Position numbers and translations under genes: made by a program. Below are positions 1 through 9,170 of a stretch of 64,000 nt of DNA, in pieces; the stretch's first letter is position 1; each line of letters begins with the position of its first letter. The DNA lies in assembly GCF_014203045.1 (NCBI RefSeq), contig NZ_JACHIF010000006.1, positions 332,267 through 396,266 on the forward strand, written 5' to 3'. Under the pieces are notes generated by a model. It was given only the letters and a program-made list of their open reading frames with translations, did no database searches and was not told the DNA's origin. The DNA is from Prosthecobacter dejongeii (GTDB taxonomy: Bacteria; Verrucomicrobiota; Verrucomicrobiia; Verrucomicrobiales; Verrucomicrobiaceae).

Positions 1-3
1 CCG

Positions 4-399
4 ATGCGGCCTGTCACAGAGCAGATCGAGTTGCTCATTGAACGGCGGCTTTTTCTCAAGCGCCGCTGGCGCGGCGTGGCGGCGGATGGAACGGAGTTCG
101 GCTTTGACCTGGAATCCAGGCTCCAGCATGGCAGCGTCATCCACCAGACGGAGACTGCGGAATACATCGTACGCCAGCAGCCGGAACTCGTGTATCAGCT
201 TCAGCCAAGCACCCTGGAGGAAGCAGCCCTCATGGGCTGGAAGATCGGCAATCTTCATCTGGGTGTGCAGGTGGTGGATGGCGTCATTCGTATCACCCAT
301 GATGTGGCGGTGCTGCAGCTCTTTGAGCGGGAAGGCTGGGCCTTTGAAGAGATTGAAGTCGTCTTTAACCCCTTACGTGTCACTGCCCATGCTTCTTGA
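4..399 (+). CDS. ureE: Urease accessory protein UreE (5' end possibly outside window)
   Basis: UreE is the nickel metallochaperone that delivers Ni(II) to the UreD-UreF-UreG complex on apo-urease. The protein shows the peptide-binding N-terminal half and the metal-binding C-terminal half, with the conserved GNLHLGVQ segment holding the nickel His and a second RITHD segment. There is no His-rich tail, so this copy probably has only the core nickel sites. The reading frame is open to the window edge and the first Met gives only 131 residues, against about 150 in the family. The true start may therefore lie upstream of base 1. The stop overlaps the start of ureF by 11 bases, which points to translational coupling in an ure operon whose structural genes would be upstream. 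Confidence 0.88.
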   Translation: MRPVTEQIELLIERRLFLKRRWRGVAADGTEFGFDLESRLQHGSVIHQTETAEYIVRQQPELVYQLQPSTLEEAALMGWKIGNLHLGVQVVDGVIRITHDVAVLQLFEREGWAFEEIEVVFNPLRVTAHAS

Positions 400-1060
400 A
401 TGGCTGCCCTGGCTCTTGCAGGTGAACGACTCCCAGTTTCCTTCGGGAGCCTATGCGCATTCCATGGGGCTTGAAGAATTGGTGCAGCGGGGAGCGGTGA
501 AAAATCCCGATCAATTGGAGACCTTCCTTCAGCAGCAAATCATTCCTGGACTGCTGGCTTTCGAACTGCCCTTTTTGGAGAAAGCACATGCCTTAGCGGC
601 TTCGGGAGATCATGAGAATCTGCGCCTTCTGGATGAAGAGCTGGATGCGTGGAAACTCGCGGCGGAGCTCCGTCAGGCCAGCCGCCAGCTCGGCTCTCGC
701 CGACTGTCTTTGGTGCAGAAGCTGGATCCAGATCCCTCCCTGGCAGCCTATGGGGAAAGTGGGGCTCCTTGTCACCACCTCATCGCCTGTGCATTAGAGC
801 TGCGTCATCTACCTGTTGCCGCTGCGCTCTGTGCCTTTTCCCTTCAAAGCATCAGTGGTTATGCCATCAGTTCCATGAAGCTGATGAGGTTGGGGCAGGA
901 GCGCTGCCAGCTCATCATTCGTGGAGCCATGATCTCTCTGGCCCCTCATTTGGAAGGCCTCATCGCCACCCCCGCCGAGCGCATCGGCTGGTTTAATCCA
1001 CTTCTCGAAATCGCCTCTCTGCGACATGCGCGAGCGAACGAACGACTTTTCATTTCATGA
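389..1060 (+). CDS. ureF: Urease accessory protein UreF
   Basis: UreF is an all-helical cytoplasmic protein that forms the UreD-UreF-UreG activation complex on apo-urease and gates the UreG GTPase. The 223-residue product matches the family length. It has the typical N-terminal block [18 protein letters not shown] (the usual form is QLxDSxFPxGxFxHSxGLE), the GLEELVQRG segment and the [16 protein letters not shown] helix near the C-terminus. A longer open frame runs upstream, but homology begins at this ATG, which overlaps the end of ureE by 11 bases. The stop overlaps the ureG start in an ATGA junction, so E, F and G are read as one transcript. Confidence 0.93.
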   Translation: MLLEWLPWLLQVNDSQFPSGAYAHSMGLEELVQRGAVKNPDQLETFLQQQIIPGLLAFELPFLEKAHALAASGDHENLRLLDEELDAWKLAAELRQASRQLGSRRLSLVQKLDPDPSLAAYGESGAPCHHLIACALELRHLPVAAALCAFSLQSISGYAISSMKLMRLGQERCQLIIRGAMISLAPHLEGLIATPAERIGWFNPLLEIASLRHARANERLFIS

Positions 1061-1668
1061 GCAACCCACGTCCTCTCCGTATCGGCATCGGTGGCCCTGT
1101 CGGCTCCGGTAAAACCATGTGCGTCCTTCGCCTTTGTGAATGGCTGAAGGAGGAATACTCTCTGGCCGTCATCACGAATGATATCTATACCCGCGAGGAT
1201 GCCGAGTTCCTCCTGCGCCAAAACATCCTGCCAGCAGATCGTGTCATGGGGGTGGAAACGGGCGGCTGCCCGCACACGGCCATCCGCGATGACATCAGCA
1301 TGAACATGGCTGCCGTTATCGAGCTGGAAAAACGCCATCCTGATCTGCAATTGCTGCTCATCGAAAGTGGTGGGGACAATCTCTCCGCCACCTATTCGCC
1401 AGAACTGGCGGATGTATTTATCTTCGTCATTGATGTCGCCGAAGGAGACAAAATTCCTCGCAAGGGTGGCCCTGCCATCCGGAATAGCGATCTCCTCCTC
1501 ATCAATAAAATTGATCTGGCTCCTTACGTCGGTGCTGACCTCGATGTGATGGCGCGGGATTCCAAACTCATGCGGGGTGACAAACCCTTCATCTTTGCCG
1601 ATATGAAATCTGAGAAGGGGAAGGAAGAACTCATCGGTTGGCTCAAGCGCGATTACCTTTTCGTCTGA
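1057..1668 (+). CDS. ureG: Urease accessory GTPase UreG
   Basis: UreG is the SIMIBI-class GTPase that carries nickel and drives its insertion into urease with GTP hydrolysis. The 203-residue sequence has the P-loop GGPVGSGKT at residues 12-20, the metal-binding Cys-Pro-His at 71-73, the ESGGDNL switch at 103-109 and the NKID guanine-specificity motif at 150-153. All key residues are present, so it should be active. The start codon overlaps the ureF stop by four bases (ATGA). The next gene, ureD, begins 24 bases downstream. Confidence 0.97.
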   Translation: MSNPRPLRIGIGGPVGSGKTMCVLRLCEWLKEEYSLAVITNDIYTREDAEFLLRQNILPADRVMGVETGGCPHTAIRDDISMNMAAVIELEKRHPDLQLLLIESGGDNLSATYSPELADVFIFVIDVAEGDKIPRKGGPAIRNSDLLLINKIDLAPYVGADLDVMARDSKLMRGDKPFIFADMKSEKGKEELIGWLKRDYLFV

Positions 1669-1692
1669 CCTGGGCTTCGTCATCCACTCGCC

Positions 1693-2493
1693 ATGCGCGG
1701 CCATCTTCATCTCACGGCTTCCTGCTATCCCGCAGGACAAACGTATCTGCGTGATCAATCGTTTCGTGCGCCGCTTCATCTGAGCAAACCTCATGAAGAT
1801 GCCGGGGCCCTGGTGGTAAATATCGTCAATCCCACCGCCGGGATTTTTGATGGCGATGCCATTGAGATCAATGTGGCTGCCGAAACGGGAGCCTCGATCG
1901 TGCTCACCACCCCCAGTGCTAGCCGCGTCTATCGCTCGCGCAGTGGTGGCCCGGCCAAGGTGCACCAGACCTTTACGGTAGAGGCCGGGGCGTTTTTGGA
2001 ATTTTACCCCGAGCCCTTCATTCCTCAGGCTGGAGCGCGTTATCAGCAGAAAACAGAGCTGCGGGTAGCCGCTGAGGGTCAGTTGCTCTATTTCGACTGG
2101 CTTTCTCCTGGCCGAGTCGCCAGTGGCGAGGTATTCCAGTATGCTGAGCTCCTTTGGGACTTGGATGTCTGGATGGGGGATAAATTAGCCGCCCGGGAGC
2201 GCTACCGACTTTCCCCGGAAGACCACAGTCTGCATTCGCTGCGCCTCATGCATCCCCAGGCCCATTATCTGAGTTGCTTTGTCCTGGGGGGAGGGGACCT
2301 GCCAGTGGCTGAACTGGAGGCGCTGAATAGCCCTGAGGTCTATTTGGGGCATGGGCCGCTCTCTACCGGGGGTTTTACGGTCAAAGTCGTGTGCCACGAC
2401 AGCCTCAGCGCCCGTCGAACGCTGCAAGAGCTGCGCAAGATCCTTTATAAATCCCTGTCCAGGCAGGTGCCTAGCCTAGGGCGATACATGTGA
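1693..2493 (+). CDS. ureD: Urease accessory protein UreD/UreH
   Basis: UreD is the scaffold that docks on apo-urease and carries nickel through its central tunnel to the active site, with UreF and UreG. The 266-residue protein has the beta-rich UreD signature: PHEDAGALVVNIVNPTAGIFDGD near residue 35-55 and the LTTPSASRVYRS block near residue 75, then the FYPEPFIP segment. It is the last gene of the E-F-G-D run. No clear terminator follows; the 95-base gap to the next gene holds no obvious hairpin. The complete E-F-G-D set with intact motifs implies a working nickel urease. Confidence 0.93.
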   Translation: MRGHLHLTASCYPAGQTYLRDQSFRAPLHLSKPHEDAGALVVNIVNPTAGIFDGDAIEINVAAETGASIVLTTPSASRVYRSRSGGPAKVHQTFTVEAGAFLEFYPEPFIPQAGARYQQKTELRVAAEGQLLYFDWLSPGRVASGEVFQYAELLWDLDVWMGDKLAARERYRLSPEDHSLHSLRLMHPQAHYLSCFVLGGGDLPVAELEALNSPEVYLGHGPLSTGGFTVKVVCHDSLSARRTLQELRKILYKSLSRQVPSLGRYM

Positions 2494-2588
2494 ATCGCGA
2501 TTGATCGAGCATGGGGCATGACCTTGACCAAAATCCCCTTGCGCCCCCGGCCCATCCACCGGAAGTCTGACACTCCTTTTTCCCGACC

Positions 2589-4559
2589 ATGCAAAGCCTT
2601 TGGAACGATACAGAAGCCGCCACCTTTGGAACCGACCTGCTGGGCCAGCGCGTCTATACCAGCCGCCTGCTCGGGCGCAATCCTGCCCTGGTACTCCATG
2701 GCGGTGGCAATACCTCCGTCAAAGTCACGGAGAAAGACTTCTTCGGTGACGAAGTGGAACTTTGCTACGTTAAGGGCAGTGGCTGGGACCTCGGCACCAT
2801 TGAGCGCGAGGGTTTTTCCCCAGTCCGCCAGGAGGCCCTCATCAAGATGTCGAAACTCGCCACCATGAGCGATGCGGACATGGTCCTGCAGCAGCGGGCC
2901 GCGATGACTAACCCGAATGCGCCTGCGGCCAGCATTGAGGCCATCTTGCATGCCATCCTGCCTTTCCGTTTCGTGGATCACAGCCATGCCAACGCTATTT
3001 CAGCTTTGACCTGCCACGCAGACGGTGAAGCCCGCGTGAAAGAAGTATTTGGCAGCCGTGTCATCATCGTCCCCTATGTCATGCCAGGTTTCATTTTGGC
3101 AAAGACGGTGGCAGACCTGATCGCCGGGCGCGATCTGCGCGCCGAAGGCATCCAGGGTATGGTGCTGCTGAAGCATGGCCTTTTCACTTTCGACGACGAT
3201 GCCCGCAAGAGCTATGAACTGCACATCGAGATGGTGACGCAGGCGGAAGAGTTCCTGGCGAAAAAGTCGGGGGCTCCTTTGGCCACAGGCGAAGCGGCGA
3301 CAGATCTCAAGGCCCTCGCCAAACTGCGTCAGGTGGTTTCCCTGAAGCGCGGCGTTCCCCAGATCGCCCGCCTCAATGCCAGCGCTGAAGCTGTGGGCTA
3401 CGCCAATTTACCCGCAGTGGCGGACTTTGGCACACGCGGGCCTCTGACACCAGATCACAGCATTCGCACCAAACGTGCTCCTGCTTTCATTGGTGAAGAC
3501 ATCGAGGCTTCCGTGCAAAAATTTGCCGACGACTACAAAGCCTATTTCGACCGCAACGCCAGTGGCCACACCATGCTGGATGCTGCGCCACGTTTTGCCA
3601 TCTGGCCTAACCAAGGCGTGGTGAGCTTTGGCGATACCGTGAAGGATGCAAAGATCGTTGCGGATATTTCCGAGTCCACCCTGGCTACGGTGCAACTGGG
3701 CGAAGCGGTGGGGGGCTGGGAGCCTCTGCCTGAGAAAGACATCTTCGACATCGAATACTGGGAACTGGAGCAGGCTAAACTGCGCAAAGGCCCGGCTCGT
3801 AAGGTGCATCAGGGCAAAGTGGCCCTCGTCACCGGTTGTGCGGCAGGCATTGGCTTCGCTATTGCGGAGAGCCTCGCTGAGCAAGGGGCTCAGGTGGTGG
3901 GGCTCGACATTGATAAAGACATCCCTGAGATCATGCAGAAGATCGGCGGCATCGGTATCGTGGTGAACCTCACCGAAGACCAGCCCGTGCAGGACGCGAT
4001 CGAGTTCGTGGTACGTGAGTTTGGCGGCATTGACATCGTGGTCAGCAATGCGGGCATTTTCCCGAAGAACGAGCATTTGGATGTCATGGCGCAGAACGAT
4101 TGGGATCGCACTATCTCGATCAATCTCACCAGCCACCAGAAGCTGATGAACAAGGTGATCCCTTATGTGAAGCTGGGCCTGGATGCCAGCATCATCTTCG
4201 TGGGCAGCCGTAACTTCAAAGCCCCAGGCCCGGGTGCCTCGGCCTACTCTTGCAGTAAGGCGGCTCTCACGCAGCTCTGCCGCGTGGCCTCGCTAGAACT
4301 GGCTCCTTACCGGATCCGGGTGAACATTGTCCATCCAGATGCTGTTTTTGATACCAAACTCTGGACGCCAGAAGCCCTGCAACGCAGTGCTGAGCGTTAC
4401 GGCATGACAGTGGACGAGTACAAAACAAAGAACCTCATGAAGGTGGAGATCAAGAGCAAAGACATTGGTAACATGGTGTCTGCCATGGCATCTCCGCTGT
4501 TTTCCAAAGTCACAGGTGCCCAGATCCCTGTGGATGGCGGCAATGACCGCGTGATCTGA
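2589..4559 (+). CDS. Bifunctional class II aldolase / short-chain dehydrogenase (RhaD-like fusion)
   Basis: The 656-residue protein fuses an N-terminal class II aldolase/adducin domain (about residues 1-395) to a C-terminal Rossmann short-chain dehydrogenase (about 410-656). The aldolase half shows the GNTS phosphate/substrate segment near residue 40, the metal-binding VDHSHANA histidines near 120 and KHGLFTF near 195. The dehydrogenase half shows TGCAAGIG, NAGIF and the catalytic YSCSK. Related fusions in soil and marine bacteria are annotated as rhamnulose-1-phosphate aldolase/lactaldehyde dehydrogenase, cleaving a deoxyketose phosphate and processing the lactaldehyde. The exact substrate cannot be read from sequence. 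It stands alone between the ure genes and the convergent nucleotide-sugar genes and ends in a hairpin terminator. No strong ribosome site precedes the ATG. Confidence 0.85.
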   Translation: MQSLWNDTEAATFGTDLLGQRVYTSRLLGRNPALVLHGGGNTSVKVTEKDFFGDEVELCYVKGSGWDLGTIEREGFSPVRQEALIKMSKLATMSDADMVLQQRAAMTNPNAPAASIEAILHAILPFRFVDHSHANAISALTCHADGEARVKEVFGSRVIIVPYVMPGFILAKTVADLIAGRDLRAEGIQGMVLLKHGLFTFDDDARKSYELHIEMVTQAEEFLAKKSGAPLATGEAATDLKALAKLRQVVSLKRGVPQIARLNASAEAVGYANLPAVADFGTRGPLTPDHSIRTKRAPAFIGEDIEASVQKFADDYKAYFDRNASGHTMLDAAPRFAIWPNQGVVSFGDTVKDAKIVADISESTLATVQLGEAVGGWEPLPEKDIFDIEYWELEQAKLRKGPARKVHQGKVALVTGCAAGIGFAIAESLAEQGAQVVGLDIDKDIPEIMQKIGGIGIVVNLTEDQPVQDAIEFVVREFGGIDIVVSNAGIFPKNEHLDVMAQNDWDRTISINLTSHQKLMNKVIPYVKLGLDASIIFVGSRNFKAPGPGASAYSCSKAALTQLCRVASLELAPYRIRVNIVHPDAVFDTKLWTPEALQRSAERYGMTVDEYKTKNLMKVEIKSKDIGNMVSAMASPLFSKVTGAQIPVDGGNDRVI

Positions 4560-4581
4560 AGATCCTTCGACTAAATTTGTT

Positions 4582-4616
4582 TGGCCCTGCAATCGTGCGG
4601 GGCCAGACTTTTTTAT
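4582..4616 (+). terminator. Rho-independent terminator after the aldolase/SDR gene
   Basis: The arms TGGCCC (4582-4587) and GGGCCA (4600-4605) form a GC-rich stem followed by a run of T ending at 4614. It lies 22 bases after the stop and overlaps the last codons of the convergent fcl gene. Confidence 0.75.
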
Positions 4617-5545
4617 GGCAGGGTTTTCAGGAAGGCAGCATAGGCTTCGCCCAGTCCTGCTTCAAGGTTGACTCGAGGTTTCCAGCCCAGGCTTTGGATC
4701 AAATGAGAATCCAGCAGCTTGCGCGGCGTGCCGTCCGGTTTGGTAGTGTCGAAACGAAGTTCGCCCTTATAGCCTACGACACGTTTCACCGTCTGCGCCA
4801 GTTCGCCGATGCTGCATTCCTGGCCACTGCCCACATTGACCCAATCGGGTGGGGTATCGAGCTCAAGGAGGTGCAGACAGGCTTCGGCGAGGTCATCCAC
4901 GTGCAGAAATTCGCGCAGTGGTGTGCCCGTGCCCCAGACGGTGACAGCTTCGGTTTGATTCACCTTGGCCTCATGAAAGCGACGCAGCAGCCCCGGAATG
5001 ACGTGGGAATTGTCCGGGTGGTAGTTGTCGCCCGGCCCATAAAGATTTGTGGGCATGGCGGAGTGAAACATCACCCCATATTGGCTGCGGTAGTGCTGGC
5101 AAAGTTTCAGCCCAGCGATCTTGGCCAATGCGTAGGCTTCATTGGTGCCTTCGAGGGATCCGGTAAGCAGGCAGTCCTCCGGCATAGGCTGCGGGGCCAG
5201 ACGGGGATAGATGCAGGAGCTGCCGAGAAAGAGCAGTCGTTTCACCCCCGACGCGTAAGCCCCATGGATGACATTGGCTGCCATCATGAGGTTGTCATAA
5301 ATGAACTCGGCCGGGTAAGTGCTGTTGGCATGGATGCCCCCCACTTTAGCGGCGGCCAAGATGACGGTGTCGGGTTTGTTTTGGCCTAACCAAGTTTCCA
5401 CATTGGCCTGCCGGCGCAGATCTAACTCCGCATGGGTTGCGGTGATGATGTCCTTGCCTCCACGTTCATGGAGGGCTCTGACCAAGGCGCTGCCCACCAT
5501 GCCACGATGACCGGCGACGTAGATGCGGGAATCGAGAAAAGACAT
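4613..5545 (-). CDS. fcl: GDP-L-fucose synthase
   Basis: This is an NADPH-dependent epimerase/reductase that turns GDP-4-keto-6-deoxymannose into GDP-L-fucose, the second and last step of the de novo route. The 310-residue protein is an extended SDR: the nucleotide motif GHRGMVG is at residues 12-18, the active-site LGSSCIYP at 107-114 and the catalytic Tyr-Lys pair in YALAK at 138-142. The PTNLYGP substrate block follows. Length and motifs are full. It lies 17 bases downstream of gmd on the same strand, the usual pairing, so the two are almost certainly co-transcribed. Confidence 0.96.
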   Translation of the reverse strand: MSFLDSRIYVAGHRGMVGSALVRALHERGGKDIITATHAELDLRRQANVETWLGQNKPDTVILAAAKVGGIHANSTYPAEFIYDNLMMAANVIHGAYASGVKRLLFLGSSCIYPRLAPQPMPEDCLLTGSLEGTNEAYALAKIAGLKLCQHYRSQYGVMFHSAMPTNLYGPGDNYHPDNSHVIPGLLRRFHEAKVNQTEAVTVWGTGTPLREFLHVDDLAEACLHLLELDTPPDWVNVGSGQECSIGELAQTVKRVVGYKGELRFDTTKPDGTPRKLLDSHLIQSLGWKPRVNLEAGLGEAYAAFLKTLP

Positions 5546-5562
5546 GGGCGGAAAAGTGAAAA

Positions 5563-6615
5563 TCAGGCAGCGAGCAGCTTCTCTTTTTTAGCCAGATCCC
5601 AGTCGGCCTTCGCCATGATTTGGACAAGTTCAGCGAAAGTGACCTTGGGCTGCCAGCCCAACTCCCGGCGGGCTTTTTCTGGATTGCCAATGAGCAGTTC
5701 CACCTCTGCTGGGCGGTAGTAGTTTGGGTTCACCTTCACGCGTACAATGCCTTTTTCATCGCGGCCCACTTCGTTTTCGCCTTCGCCCTCAAAGGTCAGT
5801 GGCATGTCCACGGCTGCAAAACTGTGCTCGCAAAATTCGCGCACCGTGTGGGTTTCCTGAGTCGCGCAGACATAGTCGCCAGGCTGTTCTTGCTGGAGCA
5901 TGCGCCACATCATCTCAGTATATTCAGGGGCGTAACCCCAGTCGCGCTGAGCTCCCAGATTACCCAGGGCCACATGCTCCTGCATACCTTCGCGGATGCG
6001 ACCTGCGGCACGGGTGATCTTGCGTGTAACGAAGGTCTCGCCTCGGCGAGGAGATTCATGATTGAAGAGAATCCCATTGCTAGCATGCAGGCCGTAGGAT
6101 TCACGATAGTTCACCACGATCCAGTAGCCGTACAGTTTCGCCACCCCATAAGGAGAGCGTGGATAAAAAGGGGTCTTTTCCGTTTGAGGGACTTCCTGGA
6201 CGAGTCCGAAGAGTTCGCTGGTGGAGGCTTGGTAAAAACGAGCCCGTTTTTCGAGCCCCACTTCCTTGATGGAATCGAGAAATCGCAGAGTGCCCAGACC
6301 ATCTACCTCAGCAGTGTACTCGGGAACTTCAAAGGAGACTTTGACATGGCTCTGTGCCGCGAGGTTATAGATTTCGTTAGGCCCAATTTTTTCCAATAGA
6401 CGGTTCAGATTGCTCGAGTCTGTGAGATCTCCGTGATGAAGGAAGAGCCGCTGGTTGTAGATCTCGGGATCATTGAACAAGTGCTCGATACGTTGAGTAT
6501 TGAAGTTCGAGGCGCGGCGGATCATGCCATGCACCGTGTAGCCCTTAGCCAAAAGTTGTTCGGCAAGGTAAGAACCATCCTGGCCTGTAATTCCGGTGAT
6601 GAGGGCGATGGGCAT
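5563..6615 (-). CDS. gmd: GDP-mannose 4,6-dehydratase
   Basis: It converts GDP-D-mannose to GDP-4-keto-6-deoxy-D-mannose, the branch point to fucose, colitose and related deoxysugars. The 350-residue protein carries TGITGQDG at residues 7-14, the RRAS segment, STSELFG at 131-137 and the catalytic YGVAK at 156-160. The [16 protein letters not shown] segment is diagnostic for Gmd over other SDR dehydratases. It is upstream of fcl and downstream of the UDP-glucose dehydrogenase gene (66-base gap), all on the minus strand. The product is probably used for fucosylated surface polysaccharide. Confidence 0.97.
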   Translation of the reverse strand: MPIALITGITGQDGSYLAEQLLAKGYTVHGMIRRASNFNTQRIEHLFNDPEIYNQRLFLHHGDLTDSSNLNRLLEKIGPNEIYNLAAQSHVKVSFEVPEYTAEVDGLGTLRFLDSIKEVGLEKRARFYQASTSELFGLVQEVPQTEKTPFYPRSPYGVAKLYGYWIVVNYRESYGLHASNGILFNHESPRRGETFVTRKITRAAGRIREGMQEHVALGNLGAQRDWGYAPEYTEMMWRMLQQEQPGDYVCATQETHTVREFCEHSFAAVDMPLTFEGEGENEVGRDEKGIVRVKVNPNYYRPAEVELLIGNPEKARRELGWQPKVTFAELVQIMAKADWDLAKKEKLLAA

Positions 6616-6681
6616 GAGGGAGATAAGAGAAAATGAAGGAAGAGAATGGCTGAAACAACGGGGCTTGAGCGCCTATTCCGT

Positions 6682-8052
6682 TTAGCTTTTTCCGAGCGGT
6701 TTGCCGATGCTGTAAACGCGGAAGCCAATCTTCTCTAGCTTGGGCCTATCAAGGATGTTTCTCCCATCAAAGATCCAGGCGGGTTTGAGCATGTTTTCGT
6801 AAATGACCTCAAAGTCCAAGTCTTTAAAAGCATCCCACTCAGTGAGGACGAGGAGGGCGTGAGCCCCTTGGGAGGCCTCCTCGGCCGATGCGGCAAAGGT
6901 CACCCGTTGGTCTTCGAGGGAAAGGGATAGGTCTTTGCGAATCTGCTCGGCTTTCACCTTCGGATCGTGAATGGCTAGGTGAGCACGCTCTTCCAACAGG
7001 TCTTGGCAGACATAGATGGCCGCTGACTCGCGAGTGTCGTTGGTGTCTTTCTTGAAGGCAAAACCCAACACCGCAATGCGCTTGCCAGTGACGGTATTAA
7101 ACAGCGTGCGGACGACACGTTCGGAGAAGCGATGTTTCTGCCAGTCATTCATGCGAATGACGTGGTCCCAGTAGGCGGCTACATCCGGCAGGCCGAAGTG
7201 TCCGCAGAGATAGACGAGATTCAGCACATCCTTTTGAAAGCAGGAACCGCCAAAACCCACGGACGCCTTGAGGAACTTCGGCCCGATGCGTGAATCCGTG
7301 CCGATGGCGCGGGCTACTTCATCCACATCCGCCCCGGTCGTCTCGCACAGAGCTGAGATGCTATTGATGGAGGAGATGCGCTGTGCCAGGAAGGCATTGG
7401 CCACGAGTTTGGACAACTCTGAAGACCAGAGATTGGTGGTGAGGATGCGCTCACGGGGCACCCAGTGGGCATAGACGCTGACTAAGGCTTCGATGGCGGC
7501 CTGTCCTTCAGGTGTGGTCTCACCACCGATGAGGATGCGGTCTGGATTACTCAGATCAGCCACCGCCGTTCCTTCCGCCAGGAACTCCGGATTTGATAGC
7601 ACCTGATGTTTCAGCCCCTTGCCGTTGGAGGCGAGGATGCTGTGAATGGCCTCCGCTGTTTTCACCGGGATGGTGCTTTTTTCGACAATGATTTTCGGCT
7701 CATTCACCACCTCTGCAATGGTGCGAGCCACTGCCTCAACATAACGAAGGTCGGCAGCTTTGTCCGCGCCCAGGCCGAAGGTCTTGGTGGGCGTATTGAC
7801 GCTAACGAAGATGATGTCTGCTGTCCGGATGGCATCTTCTACCCCAGTGGAGAAAAATAGATTTCGCCCGCGCGCTGAAGCGACAATTTCATCTAGGCCC
7901 GGCTCATAGATGGGCAGCTCATCGGAGTTCCACGCTTCGATGCGTGCCTGATTGAGATCCACCACTTCCACCCGAATGTTCGGGCATTTAGCGGCGATCA
8001 TCGCCATCGTGGGACCACCGACATAACCAGCACCGATGCAGCAGATGTTCAT
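6682..8052 (-). CDS. UDP-glucose 6-dehydrogenase, eukaryote-like type
   Basis: It oxidises UDP-glucose to UDP-glucuronate with two NAD+. The 456-residue length and the N-terminus with GAGYVGG (residues 7-13) followed by PT resemble the animal/plant enzyme more than the short proteobacterial Ugd. The catalytic thiol lies in the motif GGSCFQKD at Cys271, the EKST motif at 124-127 and the NPEFLAEG block at 154-161. The adjoining downstream gene on the other flank makes UDP-xylose from the product. The gap to that gene is only 44 bases, so the two form a functional pair. Confidence 0.95.
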   Translation of the reverse strand: MNICCIGAGYVGGPTMAMIAAKCPNIRVEVVDLNQARIEAWNSDELPIYEPGLDEIVASARGRNLFFSTGVEDAIRTADIIFVSVNTPTKTFGLGADKAADLRYVEAVARTIAEVVNEPKIIVEKSTIPVKTAEAIHSILASNGKGLKHQVLSNPEFLAEGTAVADLSNPDRILIGGETTPEGQAAIEALVSVYAHWVPRERILTTNLWSSELSKLVANAFLAQRISSINSISALCETTGADVDEVARAIGTDSRIGPKFLKASVGFGGSCFQKDVLNLVYLCGHFGLPDVAAYWDHVIRMNDWQKHRFSERVVRTLFNTVTGKRIAVLGFAFKKDTNDTRESAAIYVCQDLLEERAHLAIHDPKVKAEQIRKDLSLSLEDQRVTFAASAEEASQGAHALLVLTEWDAFKDLDFEVIYENMLKPAWIFDGRNILDRPKLEKIGFRVYSIGKPLGKS

Positions 8053-8096
8053 TGGAAAAGTAAATAAAAATAAAGTTCGGCTGATAGGCCTCCTTA

Positions 8097-9029
8097 TCAG
8101 GCCGCAACAATCGTCTTGAAGTAAGCGATGGTGCGATCCAGGCCCTCTTCCAGTGGCACTTTGGGTTCCCAGCCTAGGTGGCTTTTGGCGAGCGTGATGT
8201 CCGGGCGGCGCTGTTTTGGATCGTCGGAGGGCAGGGGATGGAAAGTGATCTTCGAGGGGCCTCCGACCTTTTTTAGCACTAGCTCGGCTAGCTGTAGCAT
8301 GGTGAATTCACCCGGGTTTCCAATGTTGATGGGGCCCGTGTGACCGGTGGTTTCCATGAGGCGGACAAAGCCTTCGATGAGGTCATCCACGTAGCAGAAG
8401 CTACGGGTCTGGCTGCCATCTCCATAAATGGTGATGTTCTGGCCGCGGAGGGCCTGCACGATGAAGTTAGAGACGACACGGCCATCGTCTGGCAGCATGC
8501 GAGGGCCGTAGGTGTTGAAAATGCGCACCACGCGAATGTCCACGCCGTTTTGGCGGTGATAGTCAAAGAAGAGGGTCTCTGCCACGCGCTTACCTTCATC
8601 GTAGCAGGAGCGGATGCCGATGGGGTTGACGTGGCCCCAGTAGCTTTCGGGCTGAGGGTGGATTTCAGGGTCGCCATAGACCTCGGAAGTGGAGGCCTGG
8701 AAAACACGGGCGCGAGTGCGTTTAGCCAAACCAAGAACATTGATTGCTCCCATGACGGAGGTCTTGATGGTCTTGATGGCGTTGTATTGATAATGAGGAG
8801 GCGATGCCGGGCAGGCGAGGTTGTAGATGCGGTCCACCTCGGCCTTGAATGGATCAATCACATCATGGCGAAAGAGCTCGAAATTCGGGTTGGGGAGCAG
8901 ATGCGCAATGTTGGCTTTGCGGCCGGTGAAGAAGTTATCCATGCATAGGATATCGTGGCCTTCATTCAGGAGCCGTTCGCAGAGATGGGAGCCGAGGAAA
9001 CCGGCGCCGCCGGTGATGAGGATACGCAT
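8097..9029 (-). CDS. uxs: UDP-glucuronate decarboxylase (UDP-xylose synthase)
   Basis: It decarboxylates UDP-glucuronate to UDP-xylose using a tightly bound NAD+. The 310-residue extended SDR has GGAGFLG at residues 7-13, the STSEVYGDP block at 113-121, the catalytic Tyr143 and Lys147 in YDEGK, and the [10 protein letters not shown] segment. [12 protein letters not shown] near residues 70-81 separates Uxs from the other epimerases. It is the first gene of a four-gene minus-strand run (uxs, ugd, gmd, fcl). UDP-xylose is rare in bacteria; the acceptor glycan is unknown because no glycosyltransferase is encoded nearby. Confidence 0.95.
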   Translation of the reverse strand: MRILITGGAGFLGSHLCERLLNEGHDILCMDNFFTGRKANIAHLLPNPNFELFRHDVIDPFKAEVDRIYNLACPASPPHYQYNAIKTIKTSVMGAINVLGLAKRTRARVFQASTSEVYGDPEIHPQPESYWGHVNPIGIRSCYDEGKRVAETLFFDYHRQNGVDIRVVRIFNTYGPRMLPDDGRVVSNFIVQALRGQNITIYGDGSQTRSFCYVDDLIEGFVRLMETTGHTGPINIGNPGEFTMLQLAELVLKKVGGPSKITFHPLPSDDPKQRRPDITLAKSHLGWEPKVPLEEGLDRTIAYFKTIVAA

Positions 9030-9113
9030 GAGGCTGGGGTAGATGGGGCAGGCTGGCTAGTCAAGTCACAGCCACGACTTCCATAAGCAGAGAGAGGAGA
9101 AGACGAGGGCATG

Positions 9114-9140
9114 AAAAACCCACGCAGTTGCCTGCGTGGG
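9114..9140 (-). terminator. Rho-independent terminator after acs
   Basis: A perfect 9-bp stem CCCACGCAG/CTGCGTGGG (9119-9127 and 9132-9140) with a TTGC loop. Read on the minus strand it is followed by five T. It lies 30 bases beyond the acs stop. Confidence 0.88.
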
Positions 9141-9170
9141 TTAAGTTTAACCTGAAGTGTGGAAGGGAAA

